From Bacteroidota bacterium (GTDB taxonomy: Bacteria; Bacteroidota; Ignavibacteria; UBA10030; UBA8401), in NCBI GenBank assembly GCA_008933835.1, contig WBUG01000019.1:1-49698 (forward strand): a DNA stretch of 49,698 nucleotides. Direction: 5' to 3'. Below, in pieces: positions 7,194 through 14,861 of this stretch (position 1 is the first letter of the stretch; each line of letters opens with the position of its first letter). Position numbers and translations under genes: made by a program. The notes under the pieces are model-generated. The model was not told the origin of the DNA, did not search any database, and saw only the letters and a program-made list of their open reading frames with translations.

Positions 7194-8044
7194 GGCGCCG
7201 CCTGGAACTTCGCCTTCAGGTAGGCGATGACCTTCGCATGCGCGTCCTCCGCCTTCTCCTGGTCGTACTTCGGATTGCTCGGATTGGCGAAGGCATGGAC
7301 GGCGTCGTACGAATGGACGGCAAGGGCTTTCTTCGCCGCCTTCATGTTCTTCACGAACTGTTCCACCACCTTCGGCGTGATGTGGCCGTCCTGCGACGCG
7401 AAGACGCCGAGGACGTCGCACTGCAGCGTGCGGAGCCGTTTCACATCCTTCTCCGGCATGCCGTAGTACACGACGCAGCCCGCCGCCTGCGGACCGAGCA
7501 GCAGCGCGCTCTGCAGGGACCAGCCTCCGCCGAAGCACCAGCCGAGCGTCGCGACGCGGGCGCCGGGTCCCGCGAACTCCATCGCCGCTTTGATGATGGT
7601 CTGCGCCCTCTTCTCCTTCACCTGCTGCACGTACTGTGCCGCGGTCTGCGGGTCCGCCGTCACGCGGCCGTCGTACAGGTCCAGCGCGATGACGGTGACG
7701 TCGCCGAGCTCCTTCTGCAGCCGTTCCGATTCCGCCTTGATGTAGTCGTTCAGCCCCCACCATTCATGGATGACGAAGAGGAACTTCTGCGTCGGGGCCG
7801 GGGCCTTCACCTCGAAGATGCGGGCCTTCTGGCCGTCCGCTGCCGGGATCTCCTTCATCGTGCCGCCGTCCAGCTTCATCGCCGCCGGAAGGGGCGCTTC
7901 GTGCGCGGCGACGAACGCCATATCCTTCCCGAACGCGGCGAACTCCTCCGTCGCTCCGGCGCAGCAGTTCTCCCCCTTCTTCTTCTTCTCGTCCGCCGGT
8001 GCGGTGATGACCGCGGCGAGCAGCAGCACGGTGAGCAGTTTCAT
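7190..8044 (-). CDS. Dienelactone hydrolase family protein, exported
   Basis: 284 residues with a signal peptide (MKLLTVLLLAAVITAPA), a Lys-rich stretch and a CC pair, then an alpha/beta hydrolase domain. HEWWGLNDYI and GWCFGGGWS are diagnostic of the dienelactone hydrolase family. Cys170 is the nucleophile, with Asp in SQDGHIT and His in DAVHAFAN. I start at 8044 because AGGAGA lies just upstream and a signal peptide follows at once. An ATG at 8065 overlapping the MurB stop (ATGA) would add seven residues. Family members hydrolyse cyclic esters in aromatic degradation, but exported Bacteroidota copies probably have other ester substrates. It sits between murB and the SGNH gene. Confidence 0.88.
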   Translation of the reverse strand: MKLLTVLLLAAVITAPADEKKKKGENCCAGATEEFAAFGKDMAFVAAHEAPLPAAMKLDGGTMKEIPAADGQKARIFEVKAPAPTQKFLFVIHEWWGLNDYIKAESERLQKELGDVTVIALDLYDGRVTADPQTAAQYVQQVKEKRAQTIIKAAMEFAGPGARVATLGWCFGGGWSLQSALLLGPQAAGCVVYYGMPEKDVKRLRTLQCDVLGVFASQDGHITPKVVEQFVKNMKAAKKALAVHSYDAVHAFANPSNPKYDQEKAEDAHAKVIAYLKAKFQAAP

Positions 8045-8061
8045 CGTCGTTCTCCTGTGGT

Positions 8062-9126
8062 TCATGGGATGATGTTCGCTTCGGGCTCCAGCCGCACGCC
8101 GAAGGTGCGGAAGACGCCGTCCCGGATCTCCTCCGCCAGCGCGACGAGCGACGCGGTCGTTCCGCCGCGGTTGACGAGGGCGAGCGTGTGGTTCTCGGAG
8201 ATGCCGACCCGGTCCTTCGTGTATCCTTTGGCGAAACCGGAGCGTTCGATGAGCCAGGCGGCGGGGACCTTCGTCCTCCCTTCGGACGCGAAGAGGGGCA
8301 TCTCCGTTCCGTCGCCGATGCTCTTCCAGCGCTCCTTCATGGACCAGAGCTGTTCGTCCGTCACCACGGGATTCATGAAGAAGGAGCCGACGGAGCGCGT
8401 GTTCGGATCCGACGGGTCGATGACCATGGACTTCTTCCGCCGGAGCGCCAGCACGATGTTCCGCACGGCGGTCAGGGATTCGCGTCCGTCCGCCAGCGTC
8501 GCGAGCGGCACCGCCGCCTCGACCGCCTTCCGCACTTCGGGATAGCCGATGACCGGGCGTCCGTTCTTCTTCAGACGGAAGAGGACGCTCGTGACGATGT
8601 AGCGGCCCGCATCCTCTGCTTTGAATCGGCTGTGCCGGTAACCGAATCGGCACTCGTCGTTGCTGAAGGTGACGGTGTCGAGCGTCGTACGGTCCAGCGC
8701 GGTGACGGAGACGATGGTGTCCTTCACCTCCTGTCCGTACGCTCCGACGTTCTGCACCGGCACGGCGCCGACACTTCCGGGAATGCCGGAGAGACATTCG
8801 ACGCCGGCGAAGCCCTTCTCCACCGCGGTCCGGGTGAACGGTTCCCACTCTTCGCCCGCCTGCACCGACGCCAGCACATGTTCTCCGTCGTCCGTGAACT
8901 CGACCCCCTGCATGTCCGCCTTCATCACCAGCCCGTCGAATCCGGCGTCCGCGAAGACGGTGTTGGAGCCGCCGGCGAGCAGGTGGGCCCGCATCCGTTT
9001 GGAGGCGGCGAACTTCAGCGCTTCGCGCAGTTCGTCCGTCGTGGCGCAGGAGCAGAACCAGCGCGCCGGTCCGCCGAGGCGGATGGTGGTGTACTCGGCC
9101 AGCCGTATGTTCTCGCGGATGAGCAT
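8062..9126 (-). CDS. murB: UDP-N-acetylenolpyruvoylglucosamine reductase MurB
   Basis: 354 residues. NTxRLGGPARWF at the start, LLAGGSNTVF (FAD pyrophosphate binding), SGIPGSVGAVPVQNVGAYGQE and VGSFFMNP with the catalytic Ser all match MurB. A C-terminal Glu/His region (ISENHTLALVN) completes the active site. The Tyr-containing insert (RFGYRHSRFK) points to the E. coli-like type I class. The enzyme uses FAD and NADPH to make UDP-N-acetylmuramate, an early cytoplasmic step of peptidoglycan synthesis. It starts one base after the YciI-like gene ends and overlaps the alternative start of the next hydrolase by ATGA, so it is firmly within an operon. Confidence 0.97.
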   Translation of the reverse strand: MLIRENIRLAEYTTIRLGGPARWFCSCATTDELREALKFAASKRMRAHLLAGGSNTVFADAGFDGLVMKADMQGVEFTDDGEHVLASVQAGEEWEPFTRTAVEKGFAGVECLSGIPGSVGAVPVQNVGAYGQEVKDTIVSVTALDRTTLDTVTFSNDECRFGYRHSRFKAEDAGRYIVTSVLFRLKKNGRPVIGYPEVRKAVEAAVPLATLADGRESLTAVRNIVLALRRKKSMVIDPSDPNTRSVGSFFMNPVVTDEQLWSMKERWKSIGDGTEMPLFASEGRTKVPAAWLIERSGFAKGYTKDRVGISENHTLALVNRGGTTASLVALAEEIRDGVFRTFGVRLEPEANIIP

Positions 9127-9127
9127 G

Positions 9128-9544
9128 TCAGCGCAGCACGGAGCCCTTCGCCGCGTACCAGGGATGGATCTCCGCCACGAGGCGTCCGGCCTTGATGGCG
9201 GGATCGGTGGTACAATGGTTCAAGACCTCGTCGTACGTCGCGCAGTTGAAGACGAAGATGCCGCGCAGGTCGCCGTCGCTCATCATCGGTCCCGCGATGT
9301 CGATCTTCCCTTCATTATAGAGGCGCGTGATGTTGTCGAGGTGTCCTTTCTGCAGGGCGGCGGCGGTGACGGAGTCCTGATTCCGCACCGGTCCTCGCTT
9401 CAGCAGCACCAGGAAGTACTGTTTCATCTCCCATTTCTTCTCTTCCGCCGGGCGGGCCGGCGGTTCGGCCGTTTTGGACGGCGTCTTCGTCTGCGCCGGC
9501 AGCAGCACGGCGGCGGCGATGAGCAGCAGGCAGAGTCGGACCAT
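9128..9544 (-). CDS. Exported YciI-like domain protein
   Basis: 138 residues: signal peptide MVRLCLLLIAAAVLLPAQ, a short Pro/Lys linker, then a YCII domain (YFLVLLKRGP, GHLDNITRLYNEGKIDIAGPM, IFVFNCATYDEVLNHCTTDP). The conserved His and Asp of YciI are present. A Shine-Dalgarno CAGGAGA fixes the start at 9544; another ATG at 9583 overlaps the Sua5 stop (ATGA) and would add 13 residues before the signal. YciI proteins are usually cytoplasmic, so the exported form is mildly unusual. The biochemical role is unknown. It belongs to the Sua5-MurB operon. Confidence 0.82.
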   Translation of the reverse strand: MVRLCLLLIAAAVLLPAQTKTPSKTAEPPARPAEEKKWEMKQYFLVLLKRGPVRNQDSVTAAALQKGHLDNITRLYNEGKIDIAGPMMSDGDLRGIFVFNCATYDEVLNHCTTDPAIKAGRLVAEIHPWYAAKGSVLR

Positions 9545-9579
9545 ACGGTCTCCTGTGTTGATGGCGGAACGGAACGTGT

Positions 9580-10524
9580 TCATTGGAGCGACGCCTTGCG
9601 GATGCGGTCCATGAGCGCGAGGCCGAGACCGTCCTCGCTCACCGTCTCGCAGTACACGGTCTCGATGCCACGGTCGTCGCACTCGCGGAAGAAGCGGTAG
9701 AGCGAACGGGCGTACTCCGTCACGGAGCGGCACACCTTCTTCATCCCGAACGGACGCACACCGACGCCGTGCAGACCGATGTACGCGGCGCTCTTCATCG
9801 GCACCGTTTCGGAGGGACCGCTCACCAGGAAGACGTACGCCAGGGGGGAGTAGTGCCGGTACTTCATGCCGGGACTCTTCACGCGCCCCGCGGAGTTCGG
9901 TTTCATGAGCCGCGCGGAGGGGACGACGGAACGGAGCTCTTCGAGCGTGAGTCCGCCGGCGCGGAGGATGACCGGTGCGGCGCCGGTGCAGTCCACCACC
10001 GTGGATTCGACGCCGATGCGGGAGGGATTCCCTTTGAGGATCATCGGGATGCGGCCGTTGAGGTCGCGTTTCACCGCCTGCCAGGTGGTGGGGGACGGCT
10101 TGCCGGAGAGATTGGCCGACGGTGCCGCGACGGGCACGCCGCACTCGGCGAGGAACCGGCGCGCGACGGCATGGTCCGGGATGCGGACACCGACGGTGTC
10201 CAGTCCCGCCGTCGCCAGCGCGGAGATGCGGCGCTGTTTCGGCAGCACCACCGTGAGCGGACCGGGCATGAACGCTTCGATGAGCCGCTCCGCGTACTTC
10301 GGCACGCTGCGGACGACCGACGGGAGCCGGTCCGTCTCCGCCACATGGACGATGAGCGGATTGTCCGCCGGCCGTCCCTTGGCGCGGAAGATCCTCTTCA
10401 CCGCTTCGCCGCTGAACGCGTTCGCGCCGAGTCCGTACACGGTCTCGGTGGGAAAGGCGACGACGTCGTTCTGCAGGAGCCGTTCGGCCGCGGTCCGCGG
10501 CGATGTGGTGAGCTGCGTGCGCAT
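9580..10524 (-). CDS. L-threonylcarbamoyladenylate synthase, Sua5/YwlC type
   Basis: 314 residues. An N-terminal YrdC domain shows FPTETVYGLGANA, FRAKGRPADNPL and APSANLSGKPSPT. A C-terminal Sua5 domain follows with the linker motif SPGMKYRHYSP. This two-domain form is Sua5/YwlC rather than TsaC. It makes threonylcarbamoyl-AMP from threonine, bicarbonate and ATP, used by the TsaD complex to modify A37 of ANN-decoding tRNAs. It is cytoplasmic. It is the first gene of the five-gene minus-strand operon. A TATATTC box ends only about 11 bases before the ATG and no Shine-Dalgarno is seen, so the mRNA may be nearly leaderless. Confidence 0.95.
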   Translation of the reverse strand: MRTQLTTSPRTAAERLLQNDVVAFPTETVYGLGANAFSGEAVKRIFRAKGRPADNPLIVHVAETDRLPSVVRSVPKYAERLIEAFMPGPLTVVLPKQRRISALATAGLDTVGVRIPDHAVARRFLAECGVPVAAPSANLSGKPSPTTWQAVKRDLNGRIPMILKGNPSRIGVESTVVDCTGAAPVILRAGGLTLEELRSVVPSARLMKPNSAGRVKSPGMKYRHYSPLAYVFLVSGPSETVPMKSAAYIGLHGVGVRPFGMKKVCRSVTEYARSLYRFFRECDDRGIETVYCETVSEDGLGLALMDRIRKASLQ

Positions 10525-10534
10525 GGTTCACCGA

Positions 10535-10551
10535 GAATATAGTGAAAAAAG
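10535..10551 (-). promoter_or_regulatory. Candidate near-leaderless promoter of the Sua5-MurB operon
   Basis: The minus strand reads TTTTTTCACTATATTC, and the TATATT box ends 11 bases before the Sua5 ATG at 10524. Initiation about 7 bases downstream leaves a leader of only a few bases and no room for a ribosome site. Confidence 0.5.
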
Positions 10552-10731
10552 TGGAAATTGCATGTCCGGCACTTCGACGGCATTGTCGAAACCCGACGAC
10601 GAATTTGTCGAAGAGTCCGATGCAACGCCTCGGATCGGCATACATTCCGCTCCGTAAAGGGTGGCACGATTGTTGGGCTTGGAATGGTCACCAACAACGA
10701 TCCACTCATACAAACAACAACCGGAGCAACC

Positions 10732-11040
10732 ATGAAACGCCTCATCACCTTCCCGATCGCCCTCGCGGCGATGCTCAGCATCTCCCTTCTGATGTCCGAC
10801 ACTGCGTCGGCACAGACGAGAAGGACCAACGCTGCGAACGGAACCCGCTCGTTCTTCGTCGATCAGAACGGGGACGGTCTCTGCGACAACTCGGGAACGC
10901 GGCAGGGCGGCGGCTCCGCGAAGGGGAAACGGACCGGTGCGCAGGACGGAACCGGCGCCAAGGGGTCCGGGGTCAGGTCCGGCAACGGTACCGGTCTCTG
11001 TGACGGCAGCGGCAGCGCTGCCGCGCGCGGTCGCCGGTGA
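10732..11040 (+). CDS. Small secreted protein with Asp/Asn/Gly-rich calcium-site-like motif
   Basis: 102 residues. The signal peptide MKRLITFPIALAAMLSISLLM is followed by FFVDQNGDGLCDNSGTRQGG and a Gly/Lys/Ser-rich tail with a second GTGLCDGSG. DxNGDGxCD resembles single calcium-binding loops of thrombospondin type 3 or dockerin kind, here with two cysteines. CGGAG precedes the ATG. The mature protein is about 75 residues, basic and low in complexity, and ends RGRR. No family is recognised beyond the loop motif. It precedes a TonB-dependent receptor by 114 bases, but functional linkage is uncertain. Confidence 0.7.
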   Translation: MKRLITFPIALAAMLSISLLMSDTASAQTRRTNAANGTRSFFVDQNGDGLCDNSGTRQGGGSAKGKRTGAQDGTGAKGSGVRSGNGTGLCDGSGSAAARGRR

Positions 11041-11154
11041 TACGAACGTCGGACGGCGGTCGGTGACCGCCGTCCGACATTTCGCACCCTTTCACCGTTC
11101 GCATCATCATATAGAAAGAGACGCTGACCTCCAACGCATCGAACCGGAGCATCC

Positions 11155-13404
11155 ATGACCGCTCACCTCCGCATCACCGCCGCCGTGCTCTTCCTGGCTC
11201 CGTTGTACATCCTGTCCGCGCAACAGCACGGTACGCTCTCGGGGGAGGTGCGGGATGCCGTGACCCGACAGCCGCTCCCCGGAGCGACGGTCACCGTCGC
11301 CGGCACCGCGCTCGGCGCGGCGGCGAACGACGAGGGGTATTTTCGTATCGACGGGGTACCGGCGGGTCGTCACTCGGTTCGGGCGTCCGTCATCGGATAC
11401 GAAGCGGTCACGACCGCCGAGGTGACGGTACATCCGCTGCGGAACACCACCGCGAACTTCCGGCTCACCGCATCCGCCGTGGAACTCGACGCCGTCGATG
11501 TCCGTACGGAGTACTTCGCTCGTCCGGCGGAGAATGCTGTCAGCGTCCGCACGCTGTCGCCGGAGGAGATCCGCCGCTCTCCCGGTTCCGCCGAGGACAT
11601 CTTCCGGGTCATGCAGTCGATGCCCGGCGTCGCGACCGCGGGCGGCAAGAGCGCACAGCTCATCGTACGCGGTGGAAGTCCGGACGAGAACCTCACACTG
11701 CTGGACAATGTGGAGATCTACAATCCCATCCATTTCGCCCGTTCGGGGGAGTCGATGGGCATCATCAGCATCATCAATCCCTCCCTGCTGGAGAACGTCG
11801 ACTTCCTGACCGGCGCGTTCCCCGCACGGTACGGCGACCGCCTTTCGTCGGTGTTCGACATGACCATGAAGGACGGGAACCGCGAAACCTTCAACACGGA
11901 CGTGAACGTGAACATCGCCGGTTTCGGGACGATGCTGGACGGACCGTTGTCCGGCAACAGCCGCATGGTGTTCTCGGTACGGCGCGGGTTCTTCGACATC
12001 CTCACCTCCATCATGGACCGTCCTGCTGCGCCGCAGTACTACGATGCCGTGGGAAAGGTGACCGTGGACCTCGATCCGGACAACCGGTTGAGCATCGTCG
12101 GGTTCTACTACATCGACCAGATCGAGAAAGAAGGGACGACGAAAGAATCGTCCGCGATGACGAAGTACGAAGTGTTGTCGAGGGACGATTACGGGTCGGC
12201 GTTCGGACTCACGTGGCGCTCGCTCGTGGCCCGGGACGCCTTCATCACCACCACGCTCTCCTTCACCGGCAACGGATGGTCGACCCGGCAGGGAACGTTG
12301 ACCGACCGCGAACTCCGCGGTGAAGACATCCTCGAGAACGAGCTCACACTGAAGAGCGAGTCGGTCTGGCAGCTGAACCCGGCCTTCGAGGCATCGGCGG
12401 GATTCACGGTGAAAGCGGTGGATTCCCGGAACGAATCCTGGCTTCCGGCGGACACATCGCGCACCGGCATCATCACTCCCGCCGGAACCATCACGTTCCT
12501 CCCTTCGATGGAGTGGAAGAACGGGCTCTACGGTCAGCTCGTCGTCCGGCCCCTCCCCTCCCTGACGCTCACCGGAGGGCTGCGGGCGGACCACTTCACC
12601 ATGACGGGTGAAACGACGATCAGCCCGCGCCTCGCCGGTACGTGGCGTATCACCGGCACGACCTCCCTGAACGCCGCCTGGGGCCTCTACGCACAAACAC
12701 CGCAGAGCTACCAGATCGCACCCGACCCGCGCAATGCCGCACTGCGGAGCGCGAGCGCCCGGCACGCCGTGCTCGGACTCGAACACCGCGTCGGAGACGA
12801 CACCAAGGCGACGCTGGAAGTGTACCGAAAGGACCTCGAGGACGTCATCGTCGCACCGGACAGTTCGCACCTGCTGGTGAACACCGGCAGCGGGTTCGCC
12901 CAAGGCATCGAACTGTCGGTGCAGCGGAAGTTCACGGAAGGTTTCGCGGGGAGCGCGTCATATTCGTACTCCACATCGCAGCGACGGGACACGCCGGACG
13001 GTCCGCTCTACGATTTCGAGTTCGACCGTCCGCACATCGTGAACCTCATCGGAGGAATGGAACTGGGGAACGGCTGGCAGGTGGGGGCGAAGTTCATGTT
13101 CGCGTCCGGGAATCCGTACACCCCGCCGGACGGGACCGTGCTCCGCGGCGGTGTCTACTATATCCTGGATGGGCCGTTGAACTCCGCGCGCTATCCTGAC
13201 TACCACAAGATCGATCTCCGGGTCGACAAGCAGTGGATCCTCACCGGATGGTCCATCACGGCCTACATCGACCTGTGGAACGTCTATAACCGCGACAACA
13301 TCATCTCGTACTCCTATAAGGCGGACACCGCCGGGAACATCACCCGCACGGCACGGTACGATTTCGGCATCACCCCCATCCTCGGCGTGACCGCGAAATT
13401 CTGA
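11155..13404 (+). CDS. TonB-dependent outer-membrane receptor with carboxypeptidase-regulatory N-domain
   Basis: 749 residues. A signal peptide (to about 23) is followed by a CarboxypepD_reg-like beta sandwich at about 25-105 (GTLSGEVRDAVTRQPLPGATVTVAG). Next comes a plug domain (about 120-240) with VMQSMPGVATAGGKSAQLIVRGGSPDENLTLLDN-like features, then a 22-strand-type barrel. The protein ends in an aromatic-rich strand with terminal Phe (GVTAKF), as barrel proteins do. It is of the Bacteroidota CirA/FecA type rather than SusC, being shorter than about 1000 residues with no SusD beside it. The transported ligand is unknown. The next gene is convergent, so it is probably transcribed alone. 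Confidence 0.92.
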   Translation: MTAHLRITAAVLFLAPLYILSAQQHGTLSGEVRDAVTRQPLPGATVTVAGTALGAAANDEGYFRIDGVPAGRHSVRASVIGYEAVTTAEVTVHPLRNTTANFRLTASAVELDAVDVRTEYFARPAENAVSVRTLSPEEIRRSPGSAEDIFRVMQSMPGVATAGGKSAQLIVRGGSPDENLTLLDNVEIYNPIHFARSGESMGIISIINPSLLENVDFLTGAFPARYGDRLSSVFDMTMKDGNRETFNTDVNVNIAGFGTMLDGPLSGNSRMVFSVRRGFFDILTSIMDRPAAPQYYDAVGKVTVDLDPDNRLSIVGFYYIDQIEKEGTTKESSAMTKYEVLSRDDYGSAFGLTWRSLVARDAFITTTLSFTGNGWSTRQGTLTDRELRGEDILENELTLKSESVWQLNPAFEASAGFTVKAVDSRNESWLPADTSRTGIITPAGTITFLPSMEWKNGLYGQLVVRPLPSLTLTGGLRADHFTMTGETTISPRLAGTWRITGTTSLNAAWGLYAQTPQSYQIAPDPRNAALRSASARHAVLGLEHRVGDDTKATLEVYRKDLEDVIVAPDSSHLLVNTGSGFAQGIELSVQRKFTEGFAGSASYSYSTSQRRDTPDGPLYDFEFDRPHIVNLIGGMELGNGWQVGAKFMFASGNPYTPPDGTVLRGGVYYILDGPLNSARYPDYHKIDLRVDKQWILTGWSITAYIDLWNVYNRDNIISYSYKADTAGNITRTARYDFGITPILGVTAKF

Positions 13405-13411
13405 ACGCTGT

Positions 13412-13936
13412 TCACGGACAGTCGTGCACGGTGCGGTTGAACTTCGACACGTCGAAGCCCTTCGCCTTCACCCGTTCCGTGATTCCGGCGTAGACCGCGT
13501 CATCCATGCTCTTCGAACGGGAGAGGACCCAACAGTACTTCCGGCTCGGCACACCGACCACGGCGTAGGAGTAGTCGTCCGCCAGGTCGATGATCCAATA
13601 GTCGCCGCGGAAGGGCCAGAAGAACTGCACGCGGAGTTTCGCATTGTTCGTTCCTTCGACGACGAACGCTTTGCCGACCGCCCGGTCCGTCTCCCCCTCC
13701 TTCCGGCAGGTGTTGGTCACCTTCAGAACACCTTCTTCGAGCATTTCGTACTCCGCGGTGGTGCAGGTGCATCCCTCCTGCTGACGGAAGGGGAACGACG
13801 CGATTTCGTACCATGTACCGACGTAGCGCGATACGTCCACCTGCGGCACGGTGTCCAGCGGAGGGAACGACGCGGAAGAGAACATCGAACATCCGGTGAT
13901 GAAGAACAGCGGAAGGACCGCAAGAATGTTGTTCAT
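13412..13936 (-). CDS. Bacterial lipocalin (Blc-like) lipoprotein
   Basis: 174 residues. The signal ends in a lipobox, FFITGC, so Cys16 should be acylated. The lipocalin core has the GxW motif (RYVGTWYEIASFP), then RVQFFWPFRGDYWIIDL, DYSYAVVGVPSRKYCWVLSR and a C-terminal helix. This pattern is typical of E. coli Blc, which binds lysophospholipids at the inner face of the outer membrane. The start at 13936 is set by AGGAGG upstream. It converges with the TonB receptor, eight bases apart, and diverges from the hydrolase at 14012. Stress or stationary-phase induction is known for relatives but not shown here. Confidence 0.93.
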   Translation of the reverse strand: MNNILAVLPLFFITGCSMFSSASFPPLDTVPQVDVSRYVGTWYEIASFPFRQQEGCTCTTAEYEMLEEGVLKVTNTCRKEGETDRAVGKAFVVEGTNNAKLRVQFFWPFRGDYWIIDLADDYSYAVVGVPSRKYCWVLSRSKSMDDAVYAGITERVKAKGFDVSKFNRTVHDCP

Positions 13937-13995
13937 GGATGACCTCCTGTGTACTGCGTTAATGTACTCATATTTCGGCACGGAAAATTCTCATT

Positions 13996-14011
13996 CTTCG
14001 TATATTTCGGC
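13996..14011 (+). promoter_or_regulatory. Candidate leaderless promoter for the alpha/beta hydrolase
   Basis: TTCGTATATTTCGGC runs straight into the ATG at 14012. The TATATT box (14001-14006) ends five bases before the start codon, so transcription would begin at or next to the ATG. No Shine-Dalgarno is present. Confidence 0.5.
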
Positions 14012-14845
14012 ATGAACAACGGTTCGTTCCTCCTCCCCGTCCGCACTTCCTCCATCCATTACACCGTCTCCGGCACCGGTGCCCCCCTCCTCATCGCTCC
14101 GGTCTCGTGGGGGGTGGACGGACACCGCTGGACGACCCTTGACGTGCTCGCGGAGCGCTTCACGCTCATCCGTCTCGATCCGCGCGGGACCGGCGGGTCC
14201 GGCGACGTGACGGAGAAGAGCGAGTACGGCATCCCGACGCTGGTGGAGGACATCGAAGCGCTGCGCTCGCACCTCGGCATCGACCGGTGGAGCATCATGG
14301 GGCAGTCGGCCGGAGGCTGGACCGCGCTCGAGTACACACTGGCGCACATGGCGCGCGCCGCGAAACTGGTCGTCGTCTGCTCCGCGCCGACCGGGCGGTT
14401 CCAGAAGGGGACCTTCCGCGATCCGGCGCATCCGCTCTATCCCCGGTACGAACGGTTGTCGCAGGAGATACGCTCCCTTCCGCACGACGAGCGGGTGCGG
14501 CAGTTCAACCGCGCCATCTACCAGTACGACGTGCAGACCGAAGGGGCGCGTGCCGCCATCGACCGCATCTTCGCCGCGACGCCATTCAACGCAAAGCGGA
14601 ACCAGTACTTCATCTCGCAGGAACTGCAGCGGTACGACGTCCGGGACCGTCTGCGGGACATCGCCGTACCCTCCCTCATCATCGGCGGAGCGCACGACGT
14701 GCACGTCTCACCGGAATGGAGCGTGACGATGGCCGAACGCATCCCCGGCGCGCGGCTGGAGATGATGCAGGGTTCCGGACACTTTCCCTGGCTCGACGAA
14801 CCGGAGGCGTTCTTCCGGACCGTCGCCGATTTCCTCCTCCACTGA
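14012..14845 (+). CDS. Alpha/beta hydrolase, proline-iminopeptidase-like fold
   Basis: 277 residues with no signal peptide. HYTVSGTGAPLLI and RLDPRGTGGSG form the oxyanion region. GQSAGGWTALEY is the nucleophile elbow with Ser. The Asp lies in IGGAHDVHVSPE and the His in GSGHFPWLDEP. All triad positions are intact, so it should be an active cytoplasmic hydrolase. The cap region (about 130-210) is helical. Substrate cannot be read from sequence; peptidase, esterase and epoxide hydrolase are all possible. The start was chosen where a promoter box lies five bases upstream, implying a leaderless message. The glycosidase gene follows 16 bases later, so both may be co-transcribed. Confidence 0.88.
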   Translation: MNNGSFLLPVRTSSIHYTVSGTGAPLLIAPVSWGVDGHRWTTLDVLAERFTLIRLDPRGTGGSGDVTEKSEYGIPTLVEDIEALRSHLGIDRWSIMGQSAGGWTALEYTLAHMARAAKLVVVCSAPTGRFQKGTFRDPAHPLYPRYERLSQEIRSLPHDERVRQFNRAIYQYDVQTEGARAAIDRIFAATPFNAKRNQYFISQELQRYDVRDRLRDIAVPSLIIGGAHDVHVSPEWSVTMAERIPGARLEMMQGSGHFPWLDEPEAFFRTVADFLLH

Positions 14846-14861
14846 CCACAGGACCATCCGC

